Positions 1 through 7,571 of a stretch of 45,797 nt of DNA are shown one piece after another; position 1 is the first letter of the stretch; the number at the start of each line of letters is the position of its first letter. Source of the DNA: JADLBR01 sp020847615 (lineage in GTDB: Bacteria > Verrucomicrobiota > Verrucomicrobiia > JADLBR01); assembly GCA_026646655.1 (NCBI GenBank), contig JAPKHT010000024.1, forward strand, positions 1-45,797, written 5' to 3'. Below the pieces are notes generated by a model. That model was given only the letters and a program-made list of their open reading frames with translations. It searched no databases and had not been told where the DNA came from. The translations under genes and the position numbers were made by a program.

Positions 1-63
1 GGCCGCGTTTCCAGTGCCGAAAACCGATCGGGGACCCGTATTTCAGAGCGCGGTTTTCCTTTG

Positions 64-103
64 AGCCTGCATATTTCGCGCATGCGCGTGAAATATGCAG
101 GCT
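64..103. repeat. 40-bp palindrome, copy A
   Basis: Two perfect 14-nt arms (AGCCTGCATATTTC and its complement) flank a 12-nt loop that itself contains GCGCATGCGC. The exact reverse complement of the whole 40 bp occurs at 14551-14590, and a diverged relative lies at 7506-7548. The AT-rich arms stand out from the GC-rich surroundings. There is no T-tract, so it does not look like a simple terminator. Confidence 0.85.
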
Positions 104-164
104 GAGCCTTGTTGGCGCGCGGGGACGCGGGGAGGTTGCTGGCGGCTCGTGGAGTCGGAGCCCC

Positions 165-188
165 GTAGCCACGGTCGCCAGACCGTGG
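165..188 (+). repeat. REP-like hairpin with GTAG foot
   Basis: GTAG is followed by a perfect 8-bp stem (CCACGGTC / GACCGTGG) with a GCCA loop. The layout is the same as in the hairpins at 292-343, 7414-7464 and 14514-14538, but the stem sequence is different, so structure rather than sequence is kept. Confidence 0.55.
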
Positions 189-291
189 ACCCGCGGGCAG
201 GTCGAACGATCTGGCAGCCGCCGGACCCGGTGGGCCACATTCTCCCAAGCCGGTGGCGCCACCCGAGGGCGGCACCGCCGGGGTAGAAAAT

Positions 292-343
292 GTGGCCGAT
301 CGCCTCGGGCGATTGGCGTCCAAACGCTGACGCGTTCGGCTAC
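292..343. repeat. Paired inverted REP-like hairpins (BIME-like)
   Basis: Two hairpin units face each other across a 3-nt spacer. The plus-strand unit (292-316) starts GTGGCCGA, forms a 9-bp stem with a TCG loop and ends TTGG. The minus-strand unit (343-320) starts GTAGCCGA, has arms ACGC/GCGT around GTCA and ends TTGG. This unit is matched nearly base for base in the minus-strand reading at 7414-7464, except that one stem differs with compensating changes in both arms. Confidence 0.75.
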
Positions 344-393
344 GGGAAGCGATGCGGCAATTTTCGAGTCAGGATCCTCGGGTTTTCCGGGGC

Positions 394-1968
394 TCACTCG
401 GGGACGTACTCGTAGAGGAAGAAATCGCCGGCGGCGGCGCGCAGCTTCAGCATGGGGGGGACGGCGCGGGCGCCATGGAGGCGAGCGGCGAGTGTCTGGT
501 CGAGGCCGCGAATCCGGAGGGCCTCTTCCTCCGTGTGGTTGCCGAGCCCGAGGAGCCGGATGGCCTGGCTCAGGACGCGCCCCGGGTGGTCGGTGACGAC
601 CCAGCGGATCTTGCGGCGGTCGAGGATCTCGCGGCACTTGCGCCAATCGGGCTGTGTGAAGAAACGCGCGACGTCCACATTCCCGGCGATGCTCTCGTGC
701 GAGCTGCTGGCTACGATGGGCGCACCGCTGAAGTAGAGCAGTGGGGGCGAGATCCACCAAGGGGCCAGGATGCCGCCCTCCGGGGATATGTTCTTCGCGA
801 CGAGGCGGAGGTCGGAGTCCCTGTAGGGCGATCGGGCGGCCGAGACGTCCCATGCGTGCACGTAGTAGACAAAGACGGGAACGAAGAGGAAGAACCAAAC
901 GACCGGCTGCCAGAAGCGTCCCGGCAGGCTCATGAGGAGCGGCACGGCGAACAGGCAGCAGGCGGCGGCGAGGAGGGAACCCCAGCGCATGTACCAGAAA
1001 GAGAGTGCGGTCAGCAGGATGGTGATCGATGCGAGCAGCACGAAAGGCTGGCGCTGGAGCTTGAGGTACCGGGATGCCAGGAACAGCGTGACCGGCAGGG
1101 CCCAGATCCAGCCGCCGAACCAGAACGTGAACCGCAGGGGTCCGGTGCCCGCGAGTTCGCCGATTTCGGCGAGCCAGCGGCGCAGGTAGGGGAGCGTGTC
1201 GGGGTCGATCTGGGGACGGGTCCAGCCGTCGATGGCGAGGGCGAGCGCGCAGCCGGCGGCCAGGCATATCCACCAGGTGGGCCGGCGCAGGAGGATGCCC
1301 CGCCAGTCAAAGAGGCACTGGATGATGATGACCGCCACCAGGAGAACGAGCGGCTCAAAGAGGGACGTCCAGAGCGCCAGGGCCCACGCGATTCCGCCCG
1401 CGGCCTGCATCAGGCGGCCCTGCGGCCAACGGATGAGGCAGACCTCGAGCGCGATGCCGACGGTGACCAGGAGGAGGATCAGGCTCTGGTGGTCGGGTCT
1501 CCCGATGTTCTGTCCCCACGCCAGGGTGGGAAGTATGGCGTAGGCGGCGAGCGTGAAGAACCTCGCGACTTGGCCCAGGTACAGGCCGCACCACCACCAG
1601 AGGAAGAACAGGAGGGCCAACCCGAGCACCGGGGAGATCCAGGCGCCGGCGATGTCGATCGGGTTGCCGCAGAAGGGGCGGAGCGCCGCCGCCAGCGCGA
1701 GGATCATGTAGTCCAGCAGCGACGTGGTGTGGGGGCGGATGCCCGCGGGGTAGTTCTCGAAATCGTGCCAGCGCAGGGGGTGGAGGGGATCTTGCGCCAA
1801 TCTCTCGACCCGCGCCATGCGCGTATAGCAATCGGGGTCGAGGTAGGTGATGCCGCGCTCGGAGAAAACGTCTTCGCGCTTGGTCGATCGGGTCAGGAGG
1901 CAGACGGCGCCCAGGATGAACAGGAGCGCCGCGTGGAGGGCGATGCGCGAGATGCTCTGGGCTTTCAC
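394..1968 (-). CDS. STT3/PglB-like oligosaccharyltransferase (membrane glycosyltransferase)
   Basis: This 524-residue protein has a dozen or so hydrophobic segments followed by a soluble C-terminal part. The first external loop carries D-P-D-C-Y (residues 44-48), the acidic pair typical of STT3-type (GT66) enzymes. A second loop carries G-R-P-D-H-Q (156-161), matching the second catalytic loop of that family. A role in moving a lipid-linked glycan onto a protein is inferred from these motifs; no WWDYG motif is obvious, so the substrate is unknown. The start codon is GTG, 17 bp after the DUF1844 gene, and it is probably the last gene of that minus-strand operon. A related GT-C enzyme such as a mannosyltransferase is the main alternative. 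Confidence 0.72.
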   Translation of the reverse strand: MKAQSISRIALHAALLFILGAVCLLTRSTKREDVFSERGITYLDPDCYTRMARVERLAQDPLHPLRWHDFENYPAGIRPHTTSLLDYMILALAAALRPFCGNPIDIAGAWISPVLGLALLFFLWWWCGLYLGQVARFFTLAAYAILPTLAWGQNIGRPDHQSLILLLVTVGIALEVCLIRWPQGRLMQAAGGIAWALALWTSLFEPLVLLVAVIIIQCLFDWRGILLRRPTWWICLAAGCALALAIDGWTRPQIDPDTLPYLRRWLAEIGELAGTGPLRFTFWFGGWIWALPVTLFLASRYLKLQRQPFVLLASITILLTALSFWYMRWGSLLAAACCLFAVPLLMSLPGRFWQPVVWFFLFVPVFVYYVHAWDVSAARSPYRDSDLRLVAKNISPEGGILAPWWISPPLLYFSGAPIVASSSHESIAGNVDVARFFTQPDWRKCREILDRRKIRWVVTDHPGRVLSQAIRLLGLGNHTEEEALRIRGLDQTLAARLHGARAVPPMLKLRAAAGDFFLYEYVPE

Positions 1969-1985
1969 GGAAGGGGCGGTGTCGA

Positions 1986-2405
1986 TCAGCCGTAGCTCTT
2001 GGAGAACCGCTTTTTCTCGCCGCCCTCGTCCCCGCCCTCCTTGGGGGCCTCGGTCTTCGTGGCGGGCGATTCGGGGGCGGGGCGCGCCTTCTCCGCGTCG
2101 CCGGCTGCGGGGCCGGCCGCCGAGGCGGTGTTGACGGTCTCCACGAAGGCGAGGCGCATGTTGGAGAGCGCGTTATCGAGCAGGGTGGCCTCCTCGGCGG
2201 AGAGGTTGCCGCGCGTCTTGTGCTGCATCATCTCGAGTTGGTCGATGAGCACGCGGGCCACGTCGAAGTGGGGTTCGGCCTCTTCGCCGCCCGGGCCGCC
2301 GAGGCGGCCGAGGGAGAAGAGGATATTCTGGCTCTGCATGATCACGAACTGCGCGAAGCGCGCAGACATTTCGTCTGCCGCAGAAGGGTCGTCCTTTTGG
2401 CTCAC
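1986..2405 (-). CDS. DUF1844 family protein
   Basis: A roughly 139-residue protein. Its N-terminal half (about residues 10-80) matches the DUF1844 pattern: a FAQFVIMQSQNILFSLG helix, a segment with DVARVLIDQLEMMQHKTRGNL, and an acidic helix ending in MRLAFV. The C-terminal third is a low-complexity Ala/Pro/Glu/Lys tail. I chose a GTG start because it gives an N-terminus reading MSQKDD, 10 bp after the M16 peptidase stop; the upstream alternative is a TTG that overlaps that gene. The function of the family is unknown. Nothing indicates a signal peptide or membrane segment. Confidence 0.75.
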   Translation of the reverse strand: MSQKDDPSAADEMSARFAQFVIMQSQNILFSLGRLGGPGGEEAEPHFDVARVLIDQLEMMQHKTRGNLSAEEATLLDNALSNMRLAFVETVNTASAAGPAAGDAEKARPAPESPATKTEAPKEGGDEGGEKKRFSKSYG

Positions 2406-2415
2406 GGGGGGGATG

Positions 2416-5052
2416 CTATCTCGGGGGGCGGACGATGGCAATCACGCAACGATCCTCGAGGAGGTGGCGGCGGGCGACCTCGGCCACCTGGGCCGGCGTG
2501 ACGGCGCGGATGCGATCGGCGTACGCCTGCTCGAAGCCCGCGCCGAGTCCGTAGAGTTCGTCGAGGGCGACCGCGTAGGCGTGGTTGCCATTCTTTTGCT
2601 TGGCCATCTGCTGGGCGGCGATGAGCTTGGTCTTGGCGCGCGCGATCTCCTCCTCGGTGAGCCCGGATTCTCGGAGTTTGGCGGCCTCGGCCAGGAGGTC
2701 GGTGACGACGGCATCGGCCTTTTCGGGCGAGGTGCCCGCGTAGAGGACGAAGTGGCCTGGGATCAGGCCGATGCTCTGGGCGGCGCCGACGAAGTAGGCG
2801 AGGCCCTGCTCCTCGCGGATCCGGATGAAGAGGCGCGAGCCCATGTCGGCGAGGGCCTCGGTGAGCACCTCCATGGCGAATCGATCGGGGCTGTCGATGG
2901 CGACGCCCGGGAAGCCGATCTGAATGACGGCCTGGGATTTGTCCATGGTCTCTTCGGCGCGCCGGGGTTGCGTCGCGGGCGCGGGCGGGTCGATCCGCGG
3001 GATGGGGGGGGCATCGCCGCGCGGCATCGCGCCGAAATGATCCCGCGCCATCTTGCGGACGGCGGCGGGGTCGACGTCGCCAAAGACGGCGATGACGGTA
3101 TTGGAGCCGGCGCACAGGGCGCGGTGGAAGGCCCGGAGGTCCTCGGGGCCGATGGCGCGGAGGGTGTCCTCGCGACCCAGCGGGTTCATGGCGTAGGGGT
3201 GCGCGTCGCCGTAGAAATTCTTCCGGAGCAGGTTGCGGCAGACGGCCATCACCTGGTCGCGCTCGGCCTGGATGGCCTTGAGCTGCTTGTCCTTCTCCTT
3301 GTCGACCTCGTCGGGCGGGAAGGAGGGATTGAGGAGGATGTCGGAGGCGATCTCCATGCCGCGGCCCAGGTCGCGGCTCAGCACGTCGACCGCGACGAGC
3401 GCGCTATTGTAGGCGCCGGCGGTTTCGATGGAGCCACCGAGGTCTTCGATCTCCGAGGCGATCTGCTCGGCGGTGCGCGCGGAGGTGCCCTTGAGGAGGC
3501 ACGCGGCGGCCAGCCTGCTGATGCCATTCTTGGTGGGGTCTTCTTGCAGGACGCCGGACCGAAAGACGACGCGGATGGAAGCGAGGGGCACCTTGGCGTT
3601 GCGCCGGACCATGAGGCGGGCGCCATTGGCGAGTTGTTCGGTGGAGATCGCCTCCTCGGCGCGGGTCTCGGGCGCGACCGCCTCGGCGGCGCCCGGCTTC
3701 GCCTCCCTGGGATTGAGGGAGATGACGGTGAGGTTATCCTCGCGGAAGTGGTCGCGGATGACCCGCGTGACATCGGGCGCGGTGACGGCCCCGAGGCGCT
3801 CCAGGTATTCGTCGGCAAAGTCGAGGTTTCGGGCGACGAACCAGGCGGTGCCGATCTCGGAGGCCTGGCCGGACATCGTCTGCAACTCGTCGAGCCGTCC
3901 GCCCAGGGCCTGACGCTTGGCTTTCTCCAGTTCCGCGGGGGTGGGGCCCTCGCGGCCGAGGCGCGCGATCTCGTCGAGCGCGGCGGCGACGACTTGGTCG
4001 CGCTTGTCGGGGTCGCAGACGGCCGAGATGACGAACAGGCCGTTCTCGGAGGGGGTGAAGGCGAAGGCGTCGACGGATTCTGCGAGCCTGTCGCGCTCGA
4101 CGATGCGCCTGTGCAGCCGCGAGCTTCGTCCGTCCCCGAGGAGGGTGCCGAGCACGTCGAGGGGGTAGAGGTCGGGGTGGGTGATCGGCGGGATGTGGAA
4201 GCCCATCCTGATGTGGGTGCGCTCGGTGGCGAAGGGCGCGTGCAATTCCCGGCGCCCCAGTTGCCTGGGTTCCTCCGGGATGAAGATGTCCGGGAGCGGC
4301 TGGCGCTTCTCATCCTTGACGAGCTGGGCGAGGGCGTCGCGGACCTCAGCGAAGCGGACGTCGCCGACGACGACGAAGGTGAGGTTGTTTGGGGCGTAGC
4401 GCGCGCGGTAGTAGTCGAGGACGTCTTGGCGCGTGAGGCGGTTGAAGACATCGAGGTGGCCGATGACGGGGTGGCGCATCGGGTGGACCGCGAAGGCCTG
4501 TGCGAAAAGTGATTGGAACGACATGCGGCCCGGGTCGTCGAAGCCCATGGCGAACTCGCGGCGGATGACCTCCTGCTCCTTGACGTACTCGTCCTCCGGC
4601 AGCGTGGCGTTGAACATGGCGTCGGCGAGGATGTCGATGCAGGTGCGCCAGCCCGAGCTGGGTGCATCGATGAAGAAGACGGTGCGGTCGAAGGAGGTGT
4701 AGGCGTTCATCCGTCCTCCGATGGCCTGGACGGCCTGGGCGATCTCGGCGACCCCCCGGGTCTCTGTGCCCTTGAAGAGCATGTGCTCCAGGATATGGGA
4801 TAGCCCGGCGCCGAGCCACTTGCCCTCGTGGATGCTGCCGCTGGAGCACCACGCCTGGGCGGACACGACGGGCGCCGAGCGGTCTTCGCGCACGAGGAGC
4901 GTCAGGCCGTTGTCGAAGACGTGGCGACGCGCGTCGAGGGCGGGGATATCGGCGAGGAGGCCAGCTCCCGCGGGCGCCGCCCCGCGGTCTGGCGCGCAGC
5001 CGGACGAGATGAGCAAGATGCCGGCCGGGATCATGGCTTGAAGCGATCGCAT
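2416..5052 (-). CDS. M16 family zinc metallopeptidase, two-domain, predicted lipoprotein
   Basis: This 878-residue protein is a duplicated M16 (pitrilysin/insulinase-like) peptidase. The N-terminal half carries the inverted zinc motif HILEH (residues 86-90) with the third ligand as Glu166, 76 residues later in EVIRRE. The C-terminal half repeats the fold (from about residue 470) but lacks HxxEH, as in other fused M16 proteins where that half helps form the closed chamber. The start at 5052 gives a hydrophobic leader ending in SSGC (Cys19), a slightly degenerate lipobox, so an envelope lipoprotein is likely. The longer upstream reading overlaps the preceding gene and is not protein-like. It follows the Minf_1886-type gene by 4 bp. 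Confidence 0.88.
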   Translation of the reverse strand: MRSLQAMIPAGILLISSGCAPDRGAAPAGAGLLADIPALDARRHVFDNGLTLLVREDRSAPVVSAQAWCSSGSIHEGKWLGAGLSHILEHMLFKGTETRGVAEIAQAVQAIGGRMNAYTSFDRTVFFIDAPSSGWRTCIDILADAMFNATLPEDEYVKEQEVIRREFAMGFDDPGRMSFQSLFAQAFAVHPMRHPVIGHLDVFNRLTRQDVLDYYRARYAPNNLTFVVVGDVRFAEVRDALAQLVKDEKRQPLPDIFIPEEPRQLGRRELHAPFATERTHIRMGFHIPPITHPDLYPLDVLGTLLGDGRSSRLHRRIVERDRLAESVDAFAFTPSENGLFVISAVCDPDKRDQVVAAALDEIARLGREGPTPAELEKAKRQALGGRLDELQTMSGQASEIGTAWFVARNLDFADEYLERLGAVTAPDVTRVIRDHFREDNLTVISLNPREAKPGAAEAVAPETRAEEAISTEQLANGARLMVRRNAKVPLASIRVVFRSGVLQEDPTKNGISRLAAACLLKGTSARTAEQIASEIEDLGGSIETAGAYNSALVAVDVLSRDLGRGMEIASDILLNPSFPPDEVDKEKDKQLKAIQAERDQVMAVCRNLLRKNFYGDAHPYAMNPLGREDTLRAIGPEDLRAFHRALCAGSNTVIAVFGDVDPAAVRKMARDHFGAMPRGDAPPIPRIDPPAPATQPRRAEETMDKSQAVIQIGFPGVAIDSPDRFAMEVLTEALADMGSRLFIRIREEQGLAYFVGAAQSIGLIPGHFVLYAGTSPEKADAVVTDLLAEAAKLRESGLTEEEIARAKTKLIAAQQMAKQKNGNHAYAVALDELYGLGAGFEQAYADRIRAVTPAQVAEVARRHLLEDRCVIAIVRPPR

Positions 5053-5056
5053 CGGA

Positions 5057-5554
5057 TCATGAGCCCTGGGGCGAGGAGGGCGTTCTCTTGGCGACGGCGC
5101 GTTTCGCGGCCTTTGCGGCGCGCGGCGTGTCCGCCCTGCCGAGGTTGCGCCGCGCGAGCAGGGGGCGGGTTGGGCGGAACGGCTTGTCGAAGGCATCCTC
5201 GAAGGTGTAGCCGCCCTGGAAGTCGGCGCGGCTATCGGAGTCGGTCTTGCCGAAGATGCCGGAGTCCACGAGGTTGAACACGATCTCGCCAAAATCCTCG
5301 CACCGTTGGACGCCCCAGTGCTCGAAGATGGTGCGGGCCATCGGGCCGAATTCCTCGAGGGCGTGGCGACGTATGCCCTCGAGCAGCTCGTTGCCGGAGA
5401 CGTGCTGGGGCTCGGTGTGGCGGGAGCGGCGCCGCCGCTGCGTCTTGATGGTGTAGTCGAGTGATTCCTTGACGAACCGGTACGCGTCGGGCGCGTAGCG
5501 CGCGTCGGCGGCGACTATCCTGGAGACCGCCTCATCGAACGAAATCTTGGCCAT
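5057..5554 (-). CDS. Minf_1886 family conserved protein
   Basis: A 165-residue soluble protein of the small family named after Methylacidiphilum Minf_1886, found chiefly in Planctomycetes and Verrucomicrobia. Recognisable blocks are FDEAVSRIVAADARY near the start, AYRFVKESLDYT, HVSGNELLEGIRRHALEEFG, CEDFGEIVFNLVDSGIFGKT and SRADFQGGYTFEDAF. The tail is basic, with several Lys/Arg/Ala runs. No function is established for the family. The start at MAKISF is chosen because the conserved domain begins there. It overlaps the end of a possible small membrane-protein gene and is 4 bp upstream of the M16 peptidase, so it sits in one operon. It is a useful lineage marker for this window. Confidence 0.85.
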   Translation of the reverse strand: MAKISFDEAVSRIVAADARYAPDAYRFVKESLDYTIKTQRRRRSRHTEPQHVSGNELLEGIRRHALEEFGPMARTIFEHWGVQRCEDFGEIVFNLVDSGIFGKTDSDSRADFQGGYTFEDAFDKPFRPTRPLLARRNLGRADTPRAAKAAKRAVAKRTPSSPQGS

Positions 5555-5690
5555 GGGATTGGATCTGCGTGCCTTGCTGTGGTGGGGCGCCATCGCGGTC
5601 CTGCCGCCATGTCCGCACGAGCGCCCCGGCGAGGGACACGGCCACGATCAGCAGGACCGAAGCCTGTTCCTTTGCGCCGAGTTGCCACAT
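5532..5690 (-). CDS. Possible small single-pass membrane protein
   Basis: A 52-residue reading frame starts MWQLGAKEQ and has one clear hydrophobic helix (ASVLLIVAVSLAGALV) followed by RTWRQDRD, a positive-inside arrangement. The rest is hydrophilic. It ends 23 bp inside the start of the Minf_1886-type gene, an overlap that would suit translational coupling. No Shine-Dalgarno sequence is obvious. I do not recognise a family; short proteins with this shape often precede helix-hairpin-helix domains, but none follows here. Confidence 0.4.
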   Translation of the reverse strand: MWQLGAKEQASVLLIVAVSLAGALVRTWRQDRDGAPPQQGTQIQSHGQDFVR

Positions 5691-5856
5691 CGGGAAAGAT
5701 GGTGGCGCAATTCTCGGTCCGCGCAAGGGGCAAACTGAATTTCGTGGTCGCCGGTTGCACGAGATCCGCACCGCGCTACCGTTCGGGGTCGCGCGGTCGG
5801 GGTTGAATCCGGCTCATCGTGCCGGTGCCGCACGCGCGGCCGAAGGAGGCAAAGCG

Positions 5857-6576
5857 ATGAGCGACATGACGAGACGGGAACTTGTGGGCAGGGTGGCGGT
5901 GGCGGCCGCCGGTGCGGCGACGGCGTTGGCCGGCGCGGCGCCCGCGCGCGCGGAGGCGGGGGGCGGGGCGTTCACGTTGCCGGCGCTCCCGTATGCGGAG
6001 GATGCGCTGGAGCCGAGCATCGACGCGATGACGATGGGCATCCATCACGGCAAGCACCACGCGGCGTACGTGAGCAAGCTCAACGACGCCATCGCGCAGG
6101 CGCCCTCGCTGAAGGGAAGATCGATCGAGGAGATCCTCAGGAATATCAATGACGTGCCGGAAGCGGTGCGGGCGTCTGTCCGGAACAATGGGGGCGGCCA
6201 CGCCAATCACACGCTGTTCTGGACCGTGCTGAAGAAGGGCGGGGCACAGCCGGCGGGGTCGTTCGCGAAGGCGATCGACGCGGCGTTTGGCAGCCTGGAC
6301 GCGCTGAAGAAGTCGCTGACGGACGCGGGCATGACCCGATTCGGGAGCGGCTGGTCGTGGCTGTGCGTGGGCGGCGACAAGAAGTTGGGCGTTGAGAGTT
6401 CGCCGAATCAGGACTCGCCGCTGATGGAGGGCCGCACCCCGATCCTCGGGATCGACGTGTGGGAGCACGCCTACTACCTCAAGTATCAGAATCGGCGCAA
6501 CGAGTACCTCGCCGCGATCTTCAACGTCATCGACTGGGAGGCCGTCGGCAAGAACTACGAGAAGGCCGCGGGGTAG
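5857..6576 (+). CDS. Superoxide dismutase, Mn/Fe family, with Tat signal
   Basis: A 239-residue protein that converts superoxide to peroxide and oxygen. Residues 1-33 form a twin-arginine leader (TRRELVG, an Ala-rich core, then APARAEA). The mature enzyme has all four metal ligands: His63 (IHHGKHH), His118 (HANHTLFW), Asp200 and His204 (DVWEHAYY). Gly113 in NGGGHANH together with Gln185 in NQDSPLM is the manganese-type pattern; iron enzymes usually carry their key Gln in the earlier position. It should act in the periplasm after folding and metal loading in the cytoplasm. The start is supported by a strong Shine-Dalgarno (GAAGGAGG) just upstream. It is transcribed away from the M16 operon and converges on the SGNH hydrolase. 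Confidence 0.93.
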   Translation: MSDMTRRELVGRVAVAAAGAATALAGAAPARAEAGGGAFTLPALPYAEDALEPSIDAMTMGIHHGKHHAAYVSKLNDAIAQAPSLKGRSIEEILRNINDVPEAVRASVRNNGGGHANHTLFWTVLKKGGAQPAGSFAKAIDAAFGSLDALKKSLTDAGMTRFGSGWSWLCVGGDKKLGVESSPNQDSPLMEGRTPILGIDVWEHAYYLKYQNRRNEYLAAIFNVIDWEAVGKNYEKAAG

Positions 6577-6624
6577 GGGCGGCAAGCGCGAAGCAGTGCA
6601 GCGGGGAGATCGTGTGCATTGCGC

Positions 6625-7338
6625 TCAGTCCTTCGGCACGAAGGGCCTGACTCTTTCGGCGAGGAGCCTGTAGCCCGCGGGGCTCAGGTGGAGCTTGTCC
6701 TCGACGAAGAGTTCCGGGCGGGGTTGGCCGCCGGCGTCGAGCGTGAGTGTCTTGCAGTCGATGTATCTAAGGTGCGGCTGCTCCCCGCAATAGGCGGCGA
6801 TGTAGTCGTTGAGCCTGTTGCCCTCTTCGACCTGGGCCCATCGTTTGATGGTGGGGCAGAGGCCGATGTAGACGATGTCCGCATCCGGCAGGCGGGCGCG
6901 GATCTTGGCGACGAAGTCCTTGTATTCCTGGAAGACCTGCTCGGCGGACTTGCCCGCGTTGATGTCGTTGCCTCCGGCGCGGAGGAAGATGGCGCGCGGT
7001 TGGTACGGGAAGATCATGCGATCGGCGTAGTGCGTGGAGTCGACGATCTGGTTGCCGCCAAAGCCGCGGTTCAGGACGGTGGTGCCCGGGAAGTCCACGG
7101 CGAGCGTTTTCCACCGGACGATGCTGGATGAACCGACGAACAGCACGGCCCCTGTGGGGGGCGGGGACTCGGCGTCCTGTTTTTCGAAGGCGGCGATGGC
7201 CTTCTCCCATTTCGCGAAGTCGTGCGGCTTCTGGACCGTGACCTGGGCCTGGGGTTCGGCCACAAGAAGCGTGGCGGGTATGCCGAGTCCGAGGGCGGCG
7301 AGCGAGAGGGCGCGGAGGGGGCTAGCGATTTTGATCAT
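6625..7338 (-). CDS. SGNH/GDSL-type hydrolase, predicted exported
   Basis: A 237-residue protein with a leader (MIKIASPLRALSLAALGLG) likely cleaved near residue 28. It has the SGNH blocks in order: FVGSSSIVRW (block I, nucleophile about Ser71), RGFGGNQIVDS (block II Gly), AGGNDINAGKS (block III, Asn124) and DKLHLS (block V, Asp214 and His217). Members of this group include carbohydrate acetylesterases and rhamnogalacturonan-type deacetylases. A sugar-polymer substrate fits the nearby sugar porter and isomerase-like gene but is only inferred. The gap of 233 bp to the upstream gene contains repeats, so it may have its own promoter. Confidence 0.82.
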   Translation of the reverse strand: MIKIASPLRALSLAALGLGIPATLLVAEPQAQVTVQKPHDFAKWEKAIAAFEKQDAESPPPTGAVLFVGSSSIVRWKTLAVDFPGTTVLNRGFGGNQIVDSTHYADRMIFPYQPRAIFLRAGGNDINAGKSAEQVFQEYKDFVAKIRARLPDADIVYIGLCPTIKRWAQVEEGNRLNDYIAAYCGEQPHLRYIDCKTLTLDAGGQPRPELFVEDKLHLSPAGYRLLAERVRPFVPKD

Positions 7339-7413
7339 CGGATGAGGCTAGCAGGCTGTCGGACCTCGCCAAGTCCGGCAGATTCCCGGCCCGAAAATTG
7401 CCCATCGCCTCCC

Positions 7414-7464
7414 GTAGCCGAACGCGTGAGCGTTTGGCCGCCAAAGCCTCACGGCTTCGGCTAC
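7414..7464. repeat. Paired inverted REP-like hairpins (BIME-like)
   Basis: The plus-strand unit (7414-7437) reads GTAGCCGA, arm ACGC, loop GTGA, arm GCGT, TTGG. The minus-strand unit (7464-7441) reads GTAGCCGA, arm AGCC, loop GTGA, arm GGCT, TTGG. The two differ only in their stems, where both arms change together. A 3-nt spacer separates them. An ATTTTCT tail and a GGTCCGGCGGCTGCC segment follow, as they do next to the unit at 292-343. Confidence 0.8.
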
Positions 7465-7505
7465 ATTTTCTGTCCCGGTGGTCCGGCGGCTGCCGGATGG
7501 AATCT

Positions 7506-7548
7506 AGCCCGGATATTTTTGAGGGTGCCGGCTGTGAAATTCTGGGCT
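7506..7548. repeat. Diverged copy of the long palindrome
   Basis: An imperfect palindrome (AGCCCGGATATTT ... AAATTCTGGGCT) has the same boundaries as the 40-bp palindrome at 14551-14590. Both are preceded by CT, and both are closely followed by CCGCCGCCGGCGCT. It lies in the 233-bp gap between the isomerase-like gene and the SGNH hydrolase. Confidence 0.5.
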
Positions 7549-7571
7549 GGGCCCGCCGCCGGCGCTTCCCG

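Larger units (their letters stand above)
1..393. other. Non-coding, repeat-rich region
   Basis: No convincing gene is seen here. The region lies downstream of the STT3-like gene and is filled with inverted repeats: a 40-bp palindrome at 64-103, a hairpin with a GTAG foot at 165-188, a paired hairpin unit at 292-343, and an inverted match between the segment around 230-245 (GGCCACATTCT) and 286-297 (AGAAAATGTGGCC). The short open frames crossing it are interrupted by these palindromes and resemble no family I know. Confidence 0.7.

Noticed and set aside
64..346. CRISPR array
   Set aside because: The repeats are few, palindromic, in mixed orientation and unevenly spaced, without spacers of constant length; no cas genes are present.
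352..1995. A 547-codon open frame on the plus strand opposite the STT3-like gene
   Set aside because: It is antisense to a clear membrane protein, has Glu/Gly/Arg-rich low-complexity sequence and no family resemblance; such frames are expected opposite GC-rich genes.
1999..4512. An 837-codon plus-strand open frame opposite the M16 peptidase
   Set aside because: The opposite strand encodes intact HxxEH peptidase motifs; the antisense product is Gly/Asp/Val-rich and resembles nothing.
6577..6624. Bidirectional terminator between the SOD and SGNH genes
   Set aside because: Only a weak, interrupted inverted repeat is present and there is no T-tract on either strand.
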